A stretch of DNA of 64,000 bases, taken from positions 1-64,000 of the forward strand of contig DASZOU010000004.1 in the NCBI GenBank assembly GCA_035550655.1, read 5' to 3'. Below, one piece after another: positions 17,036-25,367 of the stretch (positions are counted from its first letter, which is position 1; each line of letters starts with the position of its first letter). The stretch comes from DASZTV01 sp035550655. GTDB lineage: Bacteria; Actinomycetota; Actinomycetes; JAFAQI01. The notes under the pieces were generated by a model, which saw nothing but the letters and a program-made list of their open reading frames with translations, did not search any database and had not been told where the DNA came from. Position numbers and translations under genes: made by a program.

Positions 17036-17329
17036 GTGATCGTCGTACTCGCAACCTATGACATGGCCGCGGAAGATCGGTTCGAGTTCATCGAGTCGCG
17101 CGAAGAGCAGGTCAAGCGGACACAGGACGAGCCGGGCTGCCTCGAATACCGGTTCTGCTTCGACGCGTTCCAGCCGGGACGGATCACGCTGATCGAGCGG
17201 TGGCAGACCATGGCAGATCTGCAGCAGCACGTGAAGAGCGTCGAGGCGTTCCGGGCAACGCTGCCCCCGGAGACCGTCTCCTACAGCCGCACGGTGCTGC
17301 TGCTCGAGAGCGAGCCAATCGAGTCCTGA
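17036..17329 (+). CDS. Antibiotic biosynthesis monooxygenase (ABM/YgiN-type) domain protein
   Basis: A 97-residue single-domain protein from the GTG at 17036, with AAGGTGACG upstream. The pattern of an N-terminal strand, ESREEQVKRTQDEPGCLEYR, RITLIERWQTMADLQQHVKS and a final strand ending VLLLES matches the dimeric ABM ferredoxin-like fold. Members oxidise quinols or aromatic polyketides without cofactor, or act in detoxification. The exact substrate is unknown. Confidence 0.8.
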   Translation: MIVVLATYDMAAEDRFEFIESREEQVKRTQDEPGCLEYRFCFDAFQPGRITLIERWQTMADLQQHVKSVEAFRATLPPETVSYSRTVLLLESEPIES

Positions 17330-18529
17330 CTACGTCGGGATGTCGCCGGCCTGCTGGAAGGTCTCGAGACCGGCTTGTGCGGCGTACCCGAGGTGGCCAT
17401 GGCCGTCCGTGCCGCCGCTGTCGATACCGAACAGGTCCTCCATGCTGCGCAGGTACGAGTAGTGGTTGAACGCGTGCGTCAGATCGGTTGACCCTGCGTC
17501 GACGTACGGCGATAGCAGCAATGCCCCCGTCATTCCGCCGCCGTCACCGACCGGGCCGGGGATCGGGTAGCCGTTGTCCTGCGACTGCGGCAGGTTCGGC
17601 GCCTTCGGCTCGTTGCAGCACTTGAGATCGGTGGTGCCCTCGTCGAAGGTGATGACGATCAAGCCGTCCTTCTTGAACGCGGGTGAGGCCATGATCTGCG
17701 GCACGACCACCGTGAGGAACTGATCGATCCCCGTGAACTGGTTGCCGTCGTTGCTCGGGCACGCGTCGTGCCCGTCGTGGCACTGCCCGGGCGTGATGAA
17801 CGAGTACCGCGGCGTGGTCGCGATCGACCGCAGGTCGCGGGCGAGTGGACCGACCACCTTGTGGTGGGCGAAGTGGCCCATCGGTACGACGTGGCGGTTG
17901 CAGTACGCCCGCCGGTCGACGATCGAGTGGAAGTAGCCGAAGGGGTTGTGCTTGTCCTTGTAGTCGGGCCGGTCGATGTGGCGCTTGGGGGTCGCGGGCC
18001 CGGTCGTCAGCGGGCTCGCGCAGTGCGACGGCTTGCCCGGCTGGGCGTCCATGTTCTCCATGTAGCCCTTCCACGACACGTGTGCCGCGGCCAGCTGATC
18101 AGCGAGCGACTTCACCTTCGCCGGGAACGTGCAGCCGATGCGACTTGCGCCCACTCCGCTGTCGTCGATCGCCTGACCCTGCGCACCGACGTGCCACTTG
18201 TGATGCGGGCCGCCCAGGGTGGTCGGGTCGTCGCAGTCGCCCTGCGTCGAGATGTTCGGGCCCTGCCCGCTCGTCATCGCGATGTAGTTGTCGAGGCTGG
18301 AGTGCCCGGTCCCGTAGTACTGCGGGAGGAGCTCGCCTTTCGCCACCAAGGTCTGGGTCAGGTACGGCGCGGCGTTGCGGCCGGTCAGGAAGGTCTGCTC
18401 GAACTCCTCGTTCTCGAGCAGGATCGTCCAGACATGCCCGATATGTGGCTTCGCAGCCGCCGCCATCCCCGTCGGAGCGAGAGGGAAAACGAATCCGAGC
18501 AACGAAACAAGCAACGTGACGCGGCGCAT
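17330..18529 (-). CDS. Secreted phosphoesterase-family protein (phospholipase C / acid phosphatase type)
   Basis: A 399-residue exported protein from the ATG at 18529, with a signal peptide of about 28 residues. The metal-dependent phosphoesterase superfamily is indicated by WTILLENEEFEQTF near the mature N-terminus, GTGHSSLDNYIAMTSGQ, VITFDEGTT and the C-terminal NHYSYLRSMEDLFGI, in the order seen in bacterial phospholipase C-like and acid phosphatase proteins. The nucleophile is usually the Thr/Ser in the early GTGH-type segment. It likely scavenges phosphate from lipids or esters outside the cell. Its start overlaps the proposed start of the divergent lipase gene by 14 bases. Confidence 0.85.
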   Translation of the reverse strand: MRRVTLLVSLLGFVFPLAPTGMAAAAKPHIGHVWTILLENEEFEQTFLTGRNAAPYLTQTLVAKGELLPQYYGTGHSSLDNYIAMTSGQGPNISTQGDCDDPTTLGGPHHKWHVGAQGQAIDDSGVGASRIGCTFPAKVKSLADQLAAAHVSWKGYMENMDAQPGKPSHCASPLTTGPATPKRHIDRPDYKDKHNPFGYFHSIVDRRAYCNRHVVPMGHFAHHKVVGPLARDLRSIATTPRYSFITPGQCHDGHDACPSNDGNQFTGIDQFLTVVVPQIMASPAFKKDGLIVITFDEGTTDLKCCNEPKAPNLPQSQDNGYPIPGPVGDGGGMTGALLLSPYVDAGSTDLTHAFNHYSYLRSMEDLFGIDSGGTDGHGHLGYAAQAGLETFQQAGDIPT

Positions 18530-19775
18530 GACCGGGATGGTGGCACTCGCGCTGACGATCGCGCTCACCGGTGTACCGCTGGTGGCCAACGGTTCATCGG
18601 CATTTCACGCCCCGCAGCAGGCCGACCACTTCTACCGGTACTCCGGCGACACGCCGCTCGCGAAGATCGCGCCGGGCACGGTGCTGAAGCAACGCACCGT
18701 CTCGCTGGCGATCGGACCGCTGCCGACGCCTGTCACTGCGCAGCAGCTGCTGTACCGCACCACCGACCAGCTCGGCCACCCGACCGTCACGGTCACGACC
18801 GTGATCGCCCCCGACCCGCTGCCCATCGCCGCGCCAATCGTCGGCTACCTGAGCTTCTACGACGACCTCGGCGGAACGTGCGCGCCGAGCTACACCCTCA
18901 CCGGCGGCGAGGCGGGAGGCGCGGCGAACAGCCAGGCAGAGGAAGAGGAGCTCCTCATCGCGTTCTACGTCGCCCAGGGCTGGGTGGTGACGGTGCCGGA
19001 CTTCGAAGGACCACATCTGCACTGGATGGCCGGGCGCGAGTCCGGCAAGGAGACGCTCGACGGGCTCCGTGCGACAGAGTCCGCCCTCGGCGTGAGCCGC
19101 GCGACGAAGATCGGACTCTCCGGGTACTCCGGCGGCGCCCTCGCGGCGGACTGGGCGAGCGAGCTCGCGCCTCACTACGCACCGGGTCTGAATCTCGTCG
19201 GCGTAGCGGAGGGCGGCATCCCGGTCAGCGAGGCGGACCTGTTCCGTTACGCGAACGGCACCCCGGTCTACAGCGCGGCGCTGCCGGGGATCCTGGTCGG
19301 CCTCGCACGGGCGTACCACGTCTCACTGCGCCGGTACCTCTCGCCGTACGGAAAGAGGGTCGTCGCGGTCGAGAGCAGGACCTGCATGACGAACGTGTTC
19401 GGTGACTATCCAGGCCTTACCTATCAGAAGCTGCTCAAGCCGAGGTACCGGAACCTGTTCAAGGTCCACGCGCTGGCCCGGATGATCGACGCGCAACAGA
19501 TGGGCACCGTCCGCGGCCACCCGGACACTGCGTTCCTGATGGGCAACGGTGACATCGACGGGTACGGCGACGGCGTCATGAGCATTCGCGACGTGATCGG
19601 GCTCGCGCAGGAGTACTGCGCCCAAGGCGTGCCGGTCGAGTTCCACCGGTACGGCGGGGCCGGGCATGAGGCTGCCGGAATCTACTTCGATCCGGAGACG
19701 GCGCCGTTCCTGCAGGCCCGCTTCGCCGGCCTGCCGTTCAGGGGCAACTGCGGCTCGATCCGAGCCACCGGGTGA
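18516..19775 (+). CDS. Secretory lipase (LIP family alpha/beta hydrolase)
   Basis: About 419 residues if translation begins at the GTG at 18516, which supplies the basic TRR n-region of a signal peptide; an ATG at 18528 is the alternative and would lack it. The nucleophile elbow is GYSGG, inside KIGLSGYSGGALAADWA. Later GNGDIDGYGD and YGGAGHEAAG supply the likely acid and histidine. The layout is that of LIP-type secretory lipases/triacylglycerol lipases of actinobacteria and fungi. It faces the secreted phosphoesterase gene head-on, suggesting a pair of extracellular lipid-degrading enzymes. Confidence 0.85.
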   Translation: MTRRMTGMVALALTIALTGVPLVANGSSAFHAPQQADHFYRYSGDTPLAKIAPGTVLKQRTVSLAIGPLPTPVTAQQLLYRTTDQLGHPTVTVTTVIAPDPLPIAAPIVGYLSFYDDLGGTCAPSYTLTGGEAGGAANSQAEEEELLIAFYVAQGWVVTVPDFEGPHLHWMAGRESGKETLDGLRATESALGVSRATKIGLSGYSGGALAADWASELAPHYAPGLNLVGVAEGGIPVSEADLFRYANGTPVYSAALPGILVGLARAYHVSLRRYLSPYGKRVVAVESRTCMTNVFGDYPGLTYQKLLKPRYRNLFKVHALARMIDAQQMGTVRGHPDTAFLMGNGDIDGYGDGVMSIRDVIGLAQEYCAQGVPVEFHRYGGAGHEAAGIYFDPETAPFLQARFAGLPFRGNCGSIRATG

Positions 19776-19815
19776 GGTTAGAGTCCGTCATAGCCGAGTG
19801 AAAGAGGGGCCGATC

Positions 19816-20964
19816 GTGGACGCAAGAGCAGCAGTCCTTTGGGACACGCACAAGCCGTGGGAGATCGAGGAGATCACCCTCGACGACCCGGGCCCCAACG
19901 AGGTCCTCGTTGAGCTGGTCGCGAGCGGCCTGTGCCACTCCGACGAGCACCTCGTCACCGGCGACATGAAGATGCCGCAGGAGATGAACGAGCTGCTCGG
20001 CTTCCCGCAGTACCCGATCATCGGTGGCCACGAAGGCGCCGGCACCGTGCTCGAGGTCGGCAAGAACGTCCAGAGCGTCAAGCCTGGCGACAGCGTCGTC
20101 TTCTCGTTCATCCCGTCGTGTGGCCGCTGCCCGTCGTGCTCGACCGGCAAGCAGAGTCTGTGTGACCTCGGCCAGTACCTCATCGTCGGCCGCCAGATCG
20201 ACGGCCTCGTCGCCCGCCACCACCTGGCGAAGGACGGCACCGACATCGGCACGATGTGCTGCCTCGGGACGTTCGCGACGCACACCATCGTCAACGAGGC
20301 CTCGTGCGTGAAGCTCGAGGACGACATCCCCGTCGACAAAGCCGCGCTGGTCGGCTGCGGCGTGACGACCGGCTGGGGCTCGGCGGTGTACCGCGCCGAC
20401 GTCCAGCCCGGCGAGACGGTCGTCGTCGTCGGCATCGGCGGCGTCGGCATCAACGCCGTACAGGGTGCCGCCATGGCCGGTGCGCGCAACGTCGTCGCCG
20501 TCGACCCGGTGCAGTTCAAGCGGGACTCGGCGCTGCAGTTCGGCGCGACGCACACCGCGGCGAGCGTCGAGGAGGCCTTCGCGCTCGTCGGCGAGATCAC
20601 CTGGGGCGCGATGGCCGAGAAGGCCATCATCACGACCGGTGTCGCGGAGGGATCGATGATCGCCTCGGTGCTCTCGCTCGTGTCGAAGGGTGGCCGCTGC
20701 GTCGTGACCGCGGTTGCCTCGATCGAGGCGACCGACGTGACGATGAGCCTGTTCGAGCTGACCCTCATGCAGAAGGAGCTCGTGGGCAGCATCTTCGGCG
20801 GCTCGAACCCGCGCCGGGACATCCCGCGCCTGCTCCGCCTGTACAAGGAGGGCAAGCTCAAGCTCGACGAGCTGATCACCACCGAGTACAAGCTCGACGA
20901 GGTCAACCAGGGCTACGACGACATGCGCAACGGCAAGAACCTGCGCGGCCTCATCCGCTACTAG
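19816..20964 (+). CDS. NDMA-dependent alcohol dehydrogenase, mycofactocin-associated (Rxyl_3153 family)
   Basis: A 382-residue zinc alcohol dehydrogenase from the GTG at 19816, with GAGGGG upstream. It has the catalytic zinc region CHSDEHLVTGD and GGHEGAG, the structural zinc loop CGRCPSCSTGKQSLC, the dinucleotide motif VVVGIGGVGINAVQGAAMAGA, and the C-terminal GKNLRGLIRY typical of the Rxyl_3153/TIGR03989 group. Enzymes of this group keep NAD(H) tightly bound and use an external acceptor, in vitro NDMA and in vivo mycofactocin. The mft locus at 24.1-29.8 kb fits that. The gene is followed by the 59-bp palindromic repeat. Confidence 0.9.
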   Translation: MDARAAVLWDTHKPWEIEEITLDDPGPNEVLVELVASGLCHSDEHLVTGDMKMPQEMNELLGFPQYPIIGGHEGAGTVLEVGKNVQSVKPGDSVVFSFIPSCGRCPSCSTGKQSLCDLGQYLIVGRQIDGLVARHHLAKDGTDIGTMCCLGTFATHTIVNEASCVKLEDDIPVDKAALVGCGVTTGWGSAVYRADVQPGETVVVVGIGGVGINAVQGAAMAGARNVVAVDPVQFKRDSALQFGATHTAASVEEAFALVGEITWGAMAEKAIITTGVAEGSMIASVLSLVSKGGRCVVTAVASIEATDVTMSLFELTLMQKELVGSIFGGSNPRRDIPRLLRLYKEGKLKLDELITTEYKLDEVNQGYDDMRNGKNLRGLIRY

Positions 20965-20974
20965 CAAGACCGCG

Positions 20975-21033
20975 GTGATCTTGACGTAAAGGGCGACAAG
21001 AGAGCCTCAAAGCGCCGCTTTCGTCAAGATCAC
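20975..21033 (+). repeat. 59-bp palindromic repeat, copy 1
   Basis: Perfect 12-bp arms GTGATCTTGACG (20975-20986) and CGTCAAGATCAC (21022-21033) around a 35-base centre. A second copy at 40436-40494 has the same length and 48 of 59 identical positions, with nearly all changes in the middle. It begins 11 bases after an alcohol dehydrogenase stop codon and can fold into a long hairpin, so it may act as a terminator or mRNA 3' stabiliser in addition to being a dispersed repeat. Confidence 0.85.
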
Positions 21034-21044
21034 GCCGGGGTCTC

Positions 21045-21068
21045 GTTACATGCGTAGCCGCATGTAAC
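21045..21068 (+). promoter_or_regulatory. Perfect palindrome GTTACATGCG-TAGC-CGCATGTAAC, probable operator
   Basis: Ten-base perfect arms with a four-base spacer, 30 bases upstream of the ATG at 21099 of the double acyl-CoA dehydrogenase gene. Size and symmetry fit a TetR- or GntR-type operator. The half-site GTTACAT recurs at 14612-14640. No regulator gene is adjacent. Confidence 0.65.
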
Positions 21069-21098
21069 TCCCCCACGACATGACGCTAATGTTCCAGC

Positions 21099-23270
21099 AT
21101 GTCGATTGCCGTTTCCGACGACCATCGCGCGCTGGCTGAGACCGCCGCTGACTTCCTGGCGAAGCGGGACGCGCGCGGCGCCGCGCGAGCGCTGCTCGAG
21201 GCGGAGTCCGAGCCCCGTCCTGCGTTCTGGGACGACCTGGCCGGCCTCGGCTGGCTGGGCCTGCACCTGCCGGAGTCGGTAGGCGGCGCTGGCTACGGCC
21301 TGGAAGAGCTCGTCGTAGTCGTCGAGGAGCTCGGCGCCGCAGTCGCTCCGGGGGCCTTCGTGCCGACGGTGGTCGCGAGCGCGCTGATCGCGGCTTCGGC
21401 CGATGACGCGGTCCGGGCCGAGCTGCTCCCCGGCCTGGCCGACGGCTCGCGGACCGCCGCGATCGCGCTGGACAGCGAGGTCACCGTCGCCGACGGCTCT
21501 GCGGCTGGGAAGACTGCGTCCGGCTCCGTCGCCGCCGCGCTCGCGGGTGGTACGCCGGACCTGCTGGTCATCGGCAGTGGCGACGACGTGCTCGTCATCG
21601 ACGCGACGGACGCCGCGGTCTCGCTCAGCTTTCCGAAGAACCTCGACCCGACCCGGCGCTCCGGCTCGGTGACGCTGTCCGGCGCCGGCGCCACCGTGCT
21701 CACCGGCGCCCGGGAGCGGCTCGTCGACCTCGCCCGACTGATCCTGTCGGCCGAGGCGGTCGGTGTCTGCCGAACCACCACCGAGCTGGCCGCCGAGTAC
21801 GCGAAGGTCCGCGAGCAGTTCGGCCGCCCGATCGCGACCTTCCAGGGCGTCAAGCACCACTGCGCGAACATGCTGGTCGCGACCGAGCTCGCGACCGCCG
21901 CGGTGTGGGACGCAGCCCGCGCCGTCGAAACCGGCGGCGACCAGGCGCGGATCGCAGCCGCCGCAGCGGCGACGCTGGCCGGCCCCGCGGCGTACCTGTG
22001 CGCCAACCTCTGCATGCAGGTGCACGGCGGCATCGGCTTCACCTGGGAGCACGACACCCACCTGTTCTTCCGTCGCGGTACGGCGATCGGCGCGTTCGTC
22101 TCCGCGGACGCCGCAGCGATCGACGTGGTGGACCTCACTCGCAAGGGAGTCAAGCGCGAGCGCACGATCACGCTCCCGCCGGAGGCCGAGGCGATCCGCG
22201 ACGAGGTGCGCAGCTTCGCCGAGAGCATCAAGGGCAAGGACGCCCCGGAGCAGCTCACGGCCCTGATCGAGACCGGTTATGTGCAGCCACACTGGCCGAA
22301 GCCGTGGGGCCGCGACGCGGGCGCTGTCGAGCAGATCGTGATCGAGCAGGAGTTCGGGGCAGCCGGAATCAAGCGCCCCAACTACGGCATCACCGCCTGG
22401 GTGATCCTCACCCTGATCCAGCACGCCACCGAGGAGCAGGTCCAGCGGTGGGTGCCGCCGGCGCTGCGCCAAGACCTGATCTGGTGCCAGCTGTTCAGCG
22501 AGCCGGGCGCCGGTTCGGACGCGGCGGGCGTGCGGACGAAGGCGACGCGAACCGAGGGCGGCTGGATCGTCAACGGCCAGAAGGTGTGGACCTCCGGCGC
22601 GCACCTGTCGGCTTTCGGTCTCGCGACGGTGCGCACCGATCCGGACGTGCCGAAGCACGACGGCATCACGACGATGGTCATCGACATGAAGGCGCCGGGC
22701 GTCGAGGTGCGGCCACTGCGAATGGCGCCCGGCCCGTCCGAGTTCAACGAGGTGTTCTTCAACGACGTGTTCGTGCCCGATGCGGACGTCGTCGGCCCGA
22801 TCAACGGCGGCTGGACGGTCGCGCGCGCAACGCTCGGCAACGAGAGCGTGAGCATCGGCGGCGGCACCGGAGCGATGACGTACCCCGGCGAGGCGCTGAT
22901 CCCGCCGTACGACAAGAACCCCGACCGGCTCGCGGGCGGCGCGGAGCGAATCGGCCGTTACATCGCGACGCAGCAGGCGATGGGACAGCTCAACCTGCGC
23001 AGCGCCAACCGCGCGGTGGCCGGTGGCGGACCCGGACCGGAAGGCGCGGTCACGAAGCTGGTGCTCTCCGAGCTCGGGCTCGACGCCGCCGGCATCCTTG
23101 CCGAGCTCGCGGCTACCGACCTGCTGTTCATGGACGAGGCGCGGCAGATGACCGGCTACATCGTGCTGATGCAGCGCGCGATGACGATCGCCGGCGGCAC
23201 CTCAGAGATCAAGCGCAACCAGATCGCCGAGCGACTGCTCGGCCTGCCGCGCGACCCACTCATCAAGTAA
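21099..23270 (+). CDS. Fused two-domain acyl-CoA dehydrogenase
   Basis: A 723-residue protein of two acyl-CoA dehydrogenase domains. Domain 1 (about 1-345) ends with CMQVHGGIGFTWEHDTHLFFRRG, the pattern of the smaller partner in FadE pairs. Domain 2 (about 355-723) carries FSEPGAGSDAAGVRTKA, the substrate/FAD loop, and ends AGGTSEIKRNQIAERLLGLPR, the pattern of the larger partner. In steroid catabolism such pairs form alpha2beta2 enzymes from separate genes; here they are one chain. It likely introduces a C2-C3 double bond into a bulky or branched acyl-CoA. The SDR gene follows 20 bases later. Confidence 0.9.
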   Translation: MSIAVSDDHRALAETAADFLAKRDARGAARALLEAESEPRPAFWDDLAGLGWLGLHLPESVGGAGYGLEELVVVVEELGAAVAPGAFVPTVVASALIAASADDAVRAELLPGLADGSRTAAIALDSEVTVADGSAAGKTASGSVAAALAGGTPDLLVIGSGDDVLVIDATDAAVSLSFPKNLDPTRRSGSVTLSGAGATVLTGARERLVDLARLILSAEAVGVCRTTTELAAEYAKVREQFGRPIATFQGVKHHCANMLVATELATAAVWDAARAVETGGDQARIAAAAAATLAGPAAYLCANLCMQVHGGIGFTWEHDTHLFFRRGTAIGAFVSADAAAIDVVDLTRKGVKRERTITLPPEAEAIRDEVRSFAESIKGKDAPEQLTALIETGYVQPHWPKPWGRDAGAVEQIVIEQEFGAAGIKRPNYGITAWVILTLIQHATEEQVQRWVPPALRQDLIWCQLFSEPGAGSDAAGVRTKATRTEGGWIVNGQKVWTSGAHLSAFGLATVRTDPDVPKHDGITTMVIDMKAPGVEVRPLRMAPGPSEFNEVFFNDVFVPDADVVGPINGGWTVARATLGNESVSIGGGTGAMTYPGEALIPPYDKNPDRLAGGAERIGRYIATQQAMGQLNLRSANRAVAGGGPGPEGAVTKLVLSELGLDAAGILAELAATDLLFMDEARQMTGYIVLMQRAMTIAGGTSEIKRNQIAERLLGLPRDPLIK

Positions 23271-23290
23271 CCGGAAGGAAGCCAACTCAC

Positions 23291-24049
23291 GTGGAGATCA
23301 GCGGCAAGAAGGCCATGATCGTCGGCGGCGCCTCGGGCATGGCCAAGGCGTCGGCGGAGCAGCTCAAGGCGAAGGGCGCGTCGGTCGCGATCCTCGACCT
23401 GCCGACGTCGGCAGGTGCGGAGGTCGCCAAGGAGCTCGGCGGGTCGTTTCACCCGCTCGACGTACTGGACACCGACGGCACCGAGCAGGCGCTGCAGGAT
23501 GCGGTGGAGGCGCTGGGTGGGCTGCACATCGCGGTCAACACGGCGGGCGGCGGCATCGGCAAGCGGACGCTGACCAAGGAAGGCCCGCACCCGCTGGACG
23601 AGTTCCGCCGGGTCATCGACCTGAACCTGATCGCGTCGTTCAACCTCAACCGGCTGCAGGCGAACTACATGTCGCAGAACGAGCCCGAGGACGAGGAGCG
23701 CGGCGTCATCATCAACACAGCGTCGATCGCGGCGTTCGAGGGCCAGATCGGCCAGGTCGCCTACGCGGCGGCGAAGTCCGGCATCGTCGGCATGACGTTC
23801 ACGATGGCGCGTGACCTCGGCTCACTCGGGATCCGCGTCACGGCGATCGCGCCGAGCCTGTTCTCGACCGGTATCACGCAAGGCATCCCGGACGAGTTCG
23901 CGACCATGCTGACCAAGGACGCGGCGTTCCCGAAGCGGATGGGTCGCCCCGAGGAGTACGGCCGGCTCGCGGTCGCGATCGTCGAGAACCCGATGCTCAA
24001 CGCGGGAACGATCCGCCTCGACGGCGGCCAGCGCTTCGCCCCGAAGTAG
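23291..24049 (+). CDS. Short-chain dehydrogenase, probable 3-hydroxyacyl-CoA dehydrogenase type
   Basis: A 252-residue SDR from the GTG at 23291. It has the glycine motif IVGGASGMAKASAE with D at the end of strand 2 (ILDLPTS), favouring NAD; NTAGG instead of NNAG; the catalytic Ser in INTASIAAFEGQ; and YAAAKSG. The EGQIGQVAYAAAKSGI stretch and overall layout resemble HSD10-type 3-hydroxyacyl-CoA dehydrogenases, which fits its place right behind an acyl-CoA dehydrogenase. Expected step: oxidation of a 3-hydroxyacyl-CoA to 3-ketoacyl-CoA. Confidence 0.85.
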   Translation: MEISGKKAMIVGGASGMAKASAEQLKAKGASVAILDLPTSAGAEVAKELGGSFHPLDVLDTDGTEQALQDAVEALGGLHIAVNTAGGGIGKRTLTKEGPHPLDEFRRVIDLNLIASFNLNRLQANYMSQNEPEDEERGVIINTASIAAFEGQIGQVAYAAAKSGIVGMTFTMARDLGSLGIRVTAIAPSLFSTGITQGIPDEFATMLTKDAAFPKRMGRPEEYGRLAVAIVENPMLNAGTIRLDGGQRFAPK

Positions 24050-24070
24050 GCAAGTCCCGGCGTTCTGATG

Positions 24071-24109
24071 CGATAGCCATTACTACGGCCTAGAGCACGC
24101 CGCAACGGC
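24071..24109 (+). repeat. 39-bp palindromic repeat, copy 2
   Basis: Matches the element at 10072-10110 at 32 of 39 positions, without gaps. It lies between the convergent SDR (ends 24049) and mftD (ends 24138) genes. Flanking bases extend the symmetry (GCGAT before, ATCGC after). It could serve as a bidirectional terminator. Confidence 0.7.
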
Positions 24110-24137
24110 AATCGCGTTGCCGTCCGTCGTCGAGCCC

Positions 24138-25367
24138 TTAGCTCGCGCGGGCCTTCGATCGGGTCGAGGCTCGTGCGGTTCGAGCTGGCGACGCCGTGCC
24201 GGCGGAGCGGGTGAAGCCGGCCGGCAGCAGAACGTCCTCGGGACGGAGCTCGTGCACCGACGAGCGGCCGAGACCGAGGACGCCGGAGTCGATGCCACCA
24301 CGCAAGACGTCGAGCACGTTCTCCACGCCGGCCTGACCGTTCGCGGCAAGCCCCCACAGGTAGGCGCGTCCGATCATGACCGCGCGAGCACCCAGGGCAA
24401 GCGCCTTCACCACGTCGCTGCCCCGTCGTACGCCGCTGTCGAGCACGACCTCGATGTCGTTGCCGACCGCTTCCGCGATGCCCGGCAGCATCCGGATGCT
24501 TGCCGGCGTGCTGTCGAGGTTGTTGCCGCCATGGTTGGACACCGAGATCGCGGTGACGCCCGCGTCGACCGCACGCCGTGCGTCGTCGAGTCGCGTCACG
24601 CCCTTGAGCAGGAACGGCCCGCCCCACTCCTCGCGGAGCCACGCCACGTCGTCCCAGGTCGGCAGCGGCGTCTGCATCCACTCGCCGTACGCGCCGAAGA
24701 AGCTCGGGCCCGGCTCGCCGGGTCGCTCGGCAAGGTTGGGCACCGTCAAGCCCGGCAGGTGTCCCGCCCGCAACCAGGCAAGCAGCCAGCGCGGATGGCG
24801 GAGCACCTCGGGCGCGTGTTTGAGGGCGGTCCGCAGATCCATCTTCTCCGGGATCGCCGGGCTCCCCCAGTCACGGCCGTTCGAGAACGACCAGTCGAGA
24901 GTGACGATCAGGCCGGCGGCGCCCGCGGTACGGGCCCGGTCGAGGCGCGCGAGCATCTGGTCCTTCGAGCCGGACCAGTACATCTGGAAGAACGTCTGCG
25001 GGTTCGCCGCGACGACCTCCTCGATCGGTTTGCTCGCGAACGACGACAGGCTCATCGCGGTGCCGCGCGCCGCCGCGGCGCGGGCGACCGCCACCTCTCC
25101 GTCGGGGTGTACGGCCTGCACGCCGGTCGGCGAGATGAACACCGGCATGGAGATCGGCTGGGCCATGACCGTGGTGGCGAGCTCGCGGGTCGCGGACAGG
25201 CCGGCGACGTGCGGCGCGAAGCCGATCTCGCCGAACGCGGCTTCGTTGTCGAACAGTGTGCGGCCGCGCTCCGAGCCGGCAACCAACGCGCCGTACACCG
25301 ACGGCGGGAGCCGCCGCTTCGCGCGGCGCTGCGCCTCCGCGACGGACTCGAACCAGGCACCAGCCAT
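24138..25367 (-). CDS. mftD: Mycofactocin maturation oxidase MftD (FMN-dependent alpha-hydroxy-acid dehydrogenase family)
   Basis: A 409-residue FMN-dependent TIM-barrel protein of the lactate dehydrogenase/glycolate oxidase family. It shows SNHGGNNLDSTPAS (active-site His and FMN loop) and VVLDSGVRRGSDVVKALALGA (phosphate loop). In mycofactocin synthesis MftD oxidatively deaminates the AHDP intermediate to pre-mycofactocin, creating the redox-active alpha-keto amide. It starts directly after the mftF stop codon (no gap) and is the last gene of the operon, whereas in mycobacteria mftD follows mftC. The Ala/Arg/Ser-rich tail of about 20 residues looks poorly conserved. Confidence 0.9.
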   Translation of the reverse strand: MAGAWFESVAEAQRRAKRRLPPSVYGALVAGSERGRTLFDNEAAFGEIGFAPHVAGLSATRELATTVMAQPISMPVFISPTGVQAVHPDGEVAVARAAAARGTAMSLSSFASKPIEEVVAANPQTFFQMYWSGSKDQMLARLDRARTAGAAGLIVTLDWSFSNGRDWGSPAIPEKMDLRTALKHAPEVLRHPRWLLAWLRAGHLPGLTVPNLAERPGEPGPSFFGAYGEWMQTPLPTWDDVAWLREEWGGPFLLKGVTRLDDARRAVDAGVTAISVSNHGGNNLDSTPASIRMLPGIAEAVGNDIEVVLDSGVRRGSDVVKALALGARAVMIGRAYLWGLAANGQAGVENVLDVLRGGIDSGVLGLGRSSVHELRPEDVLLPAGFTRSAGTASPARTARASTRSKARAS

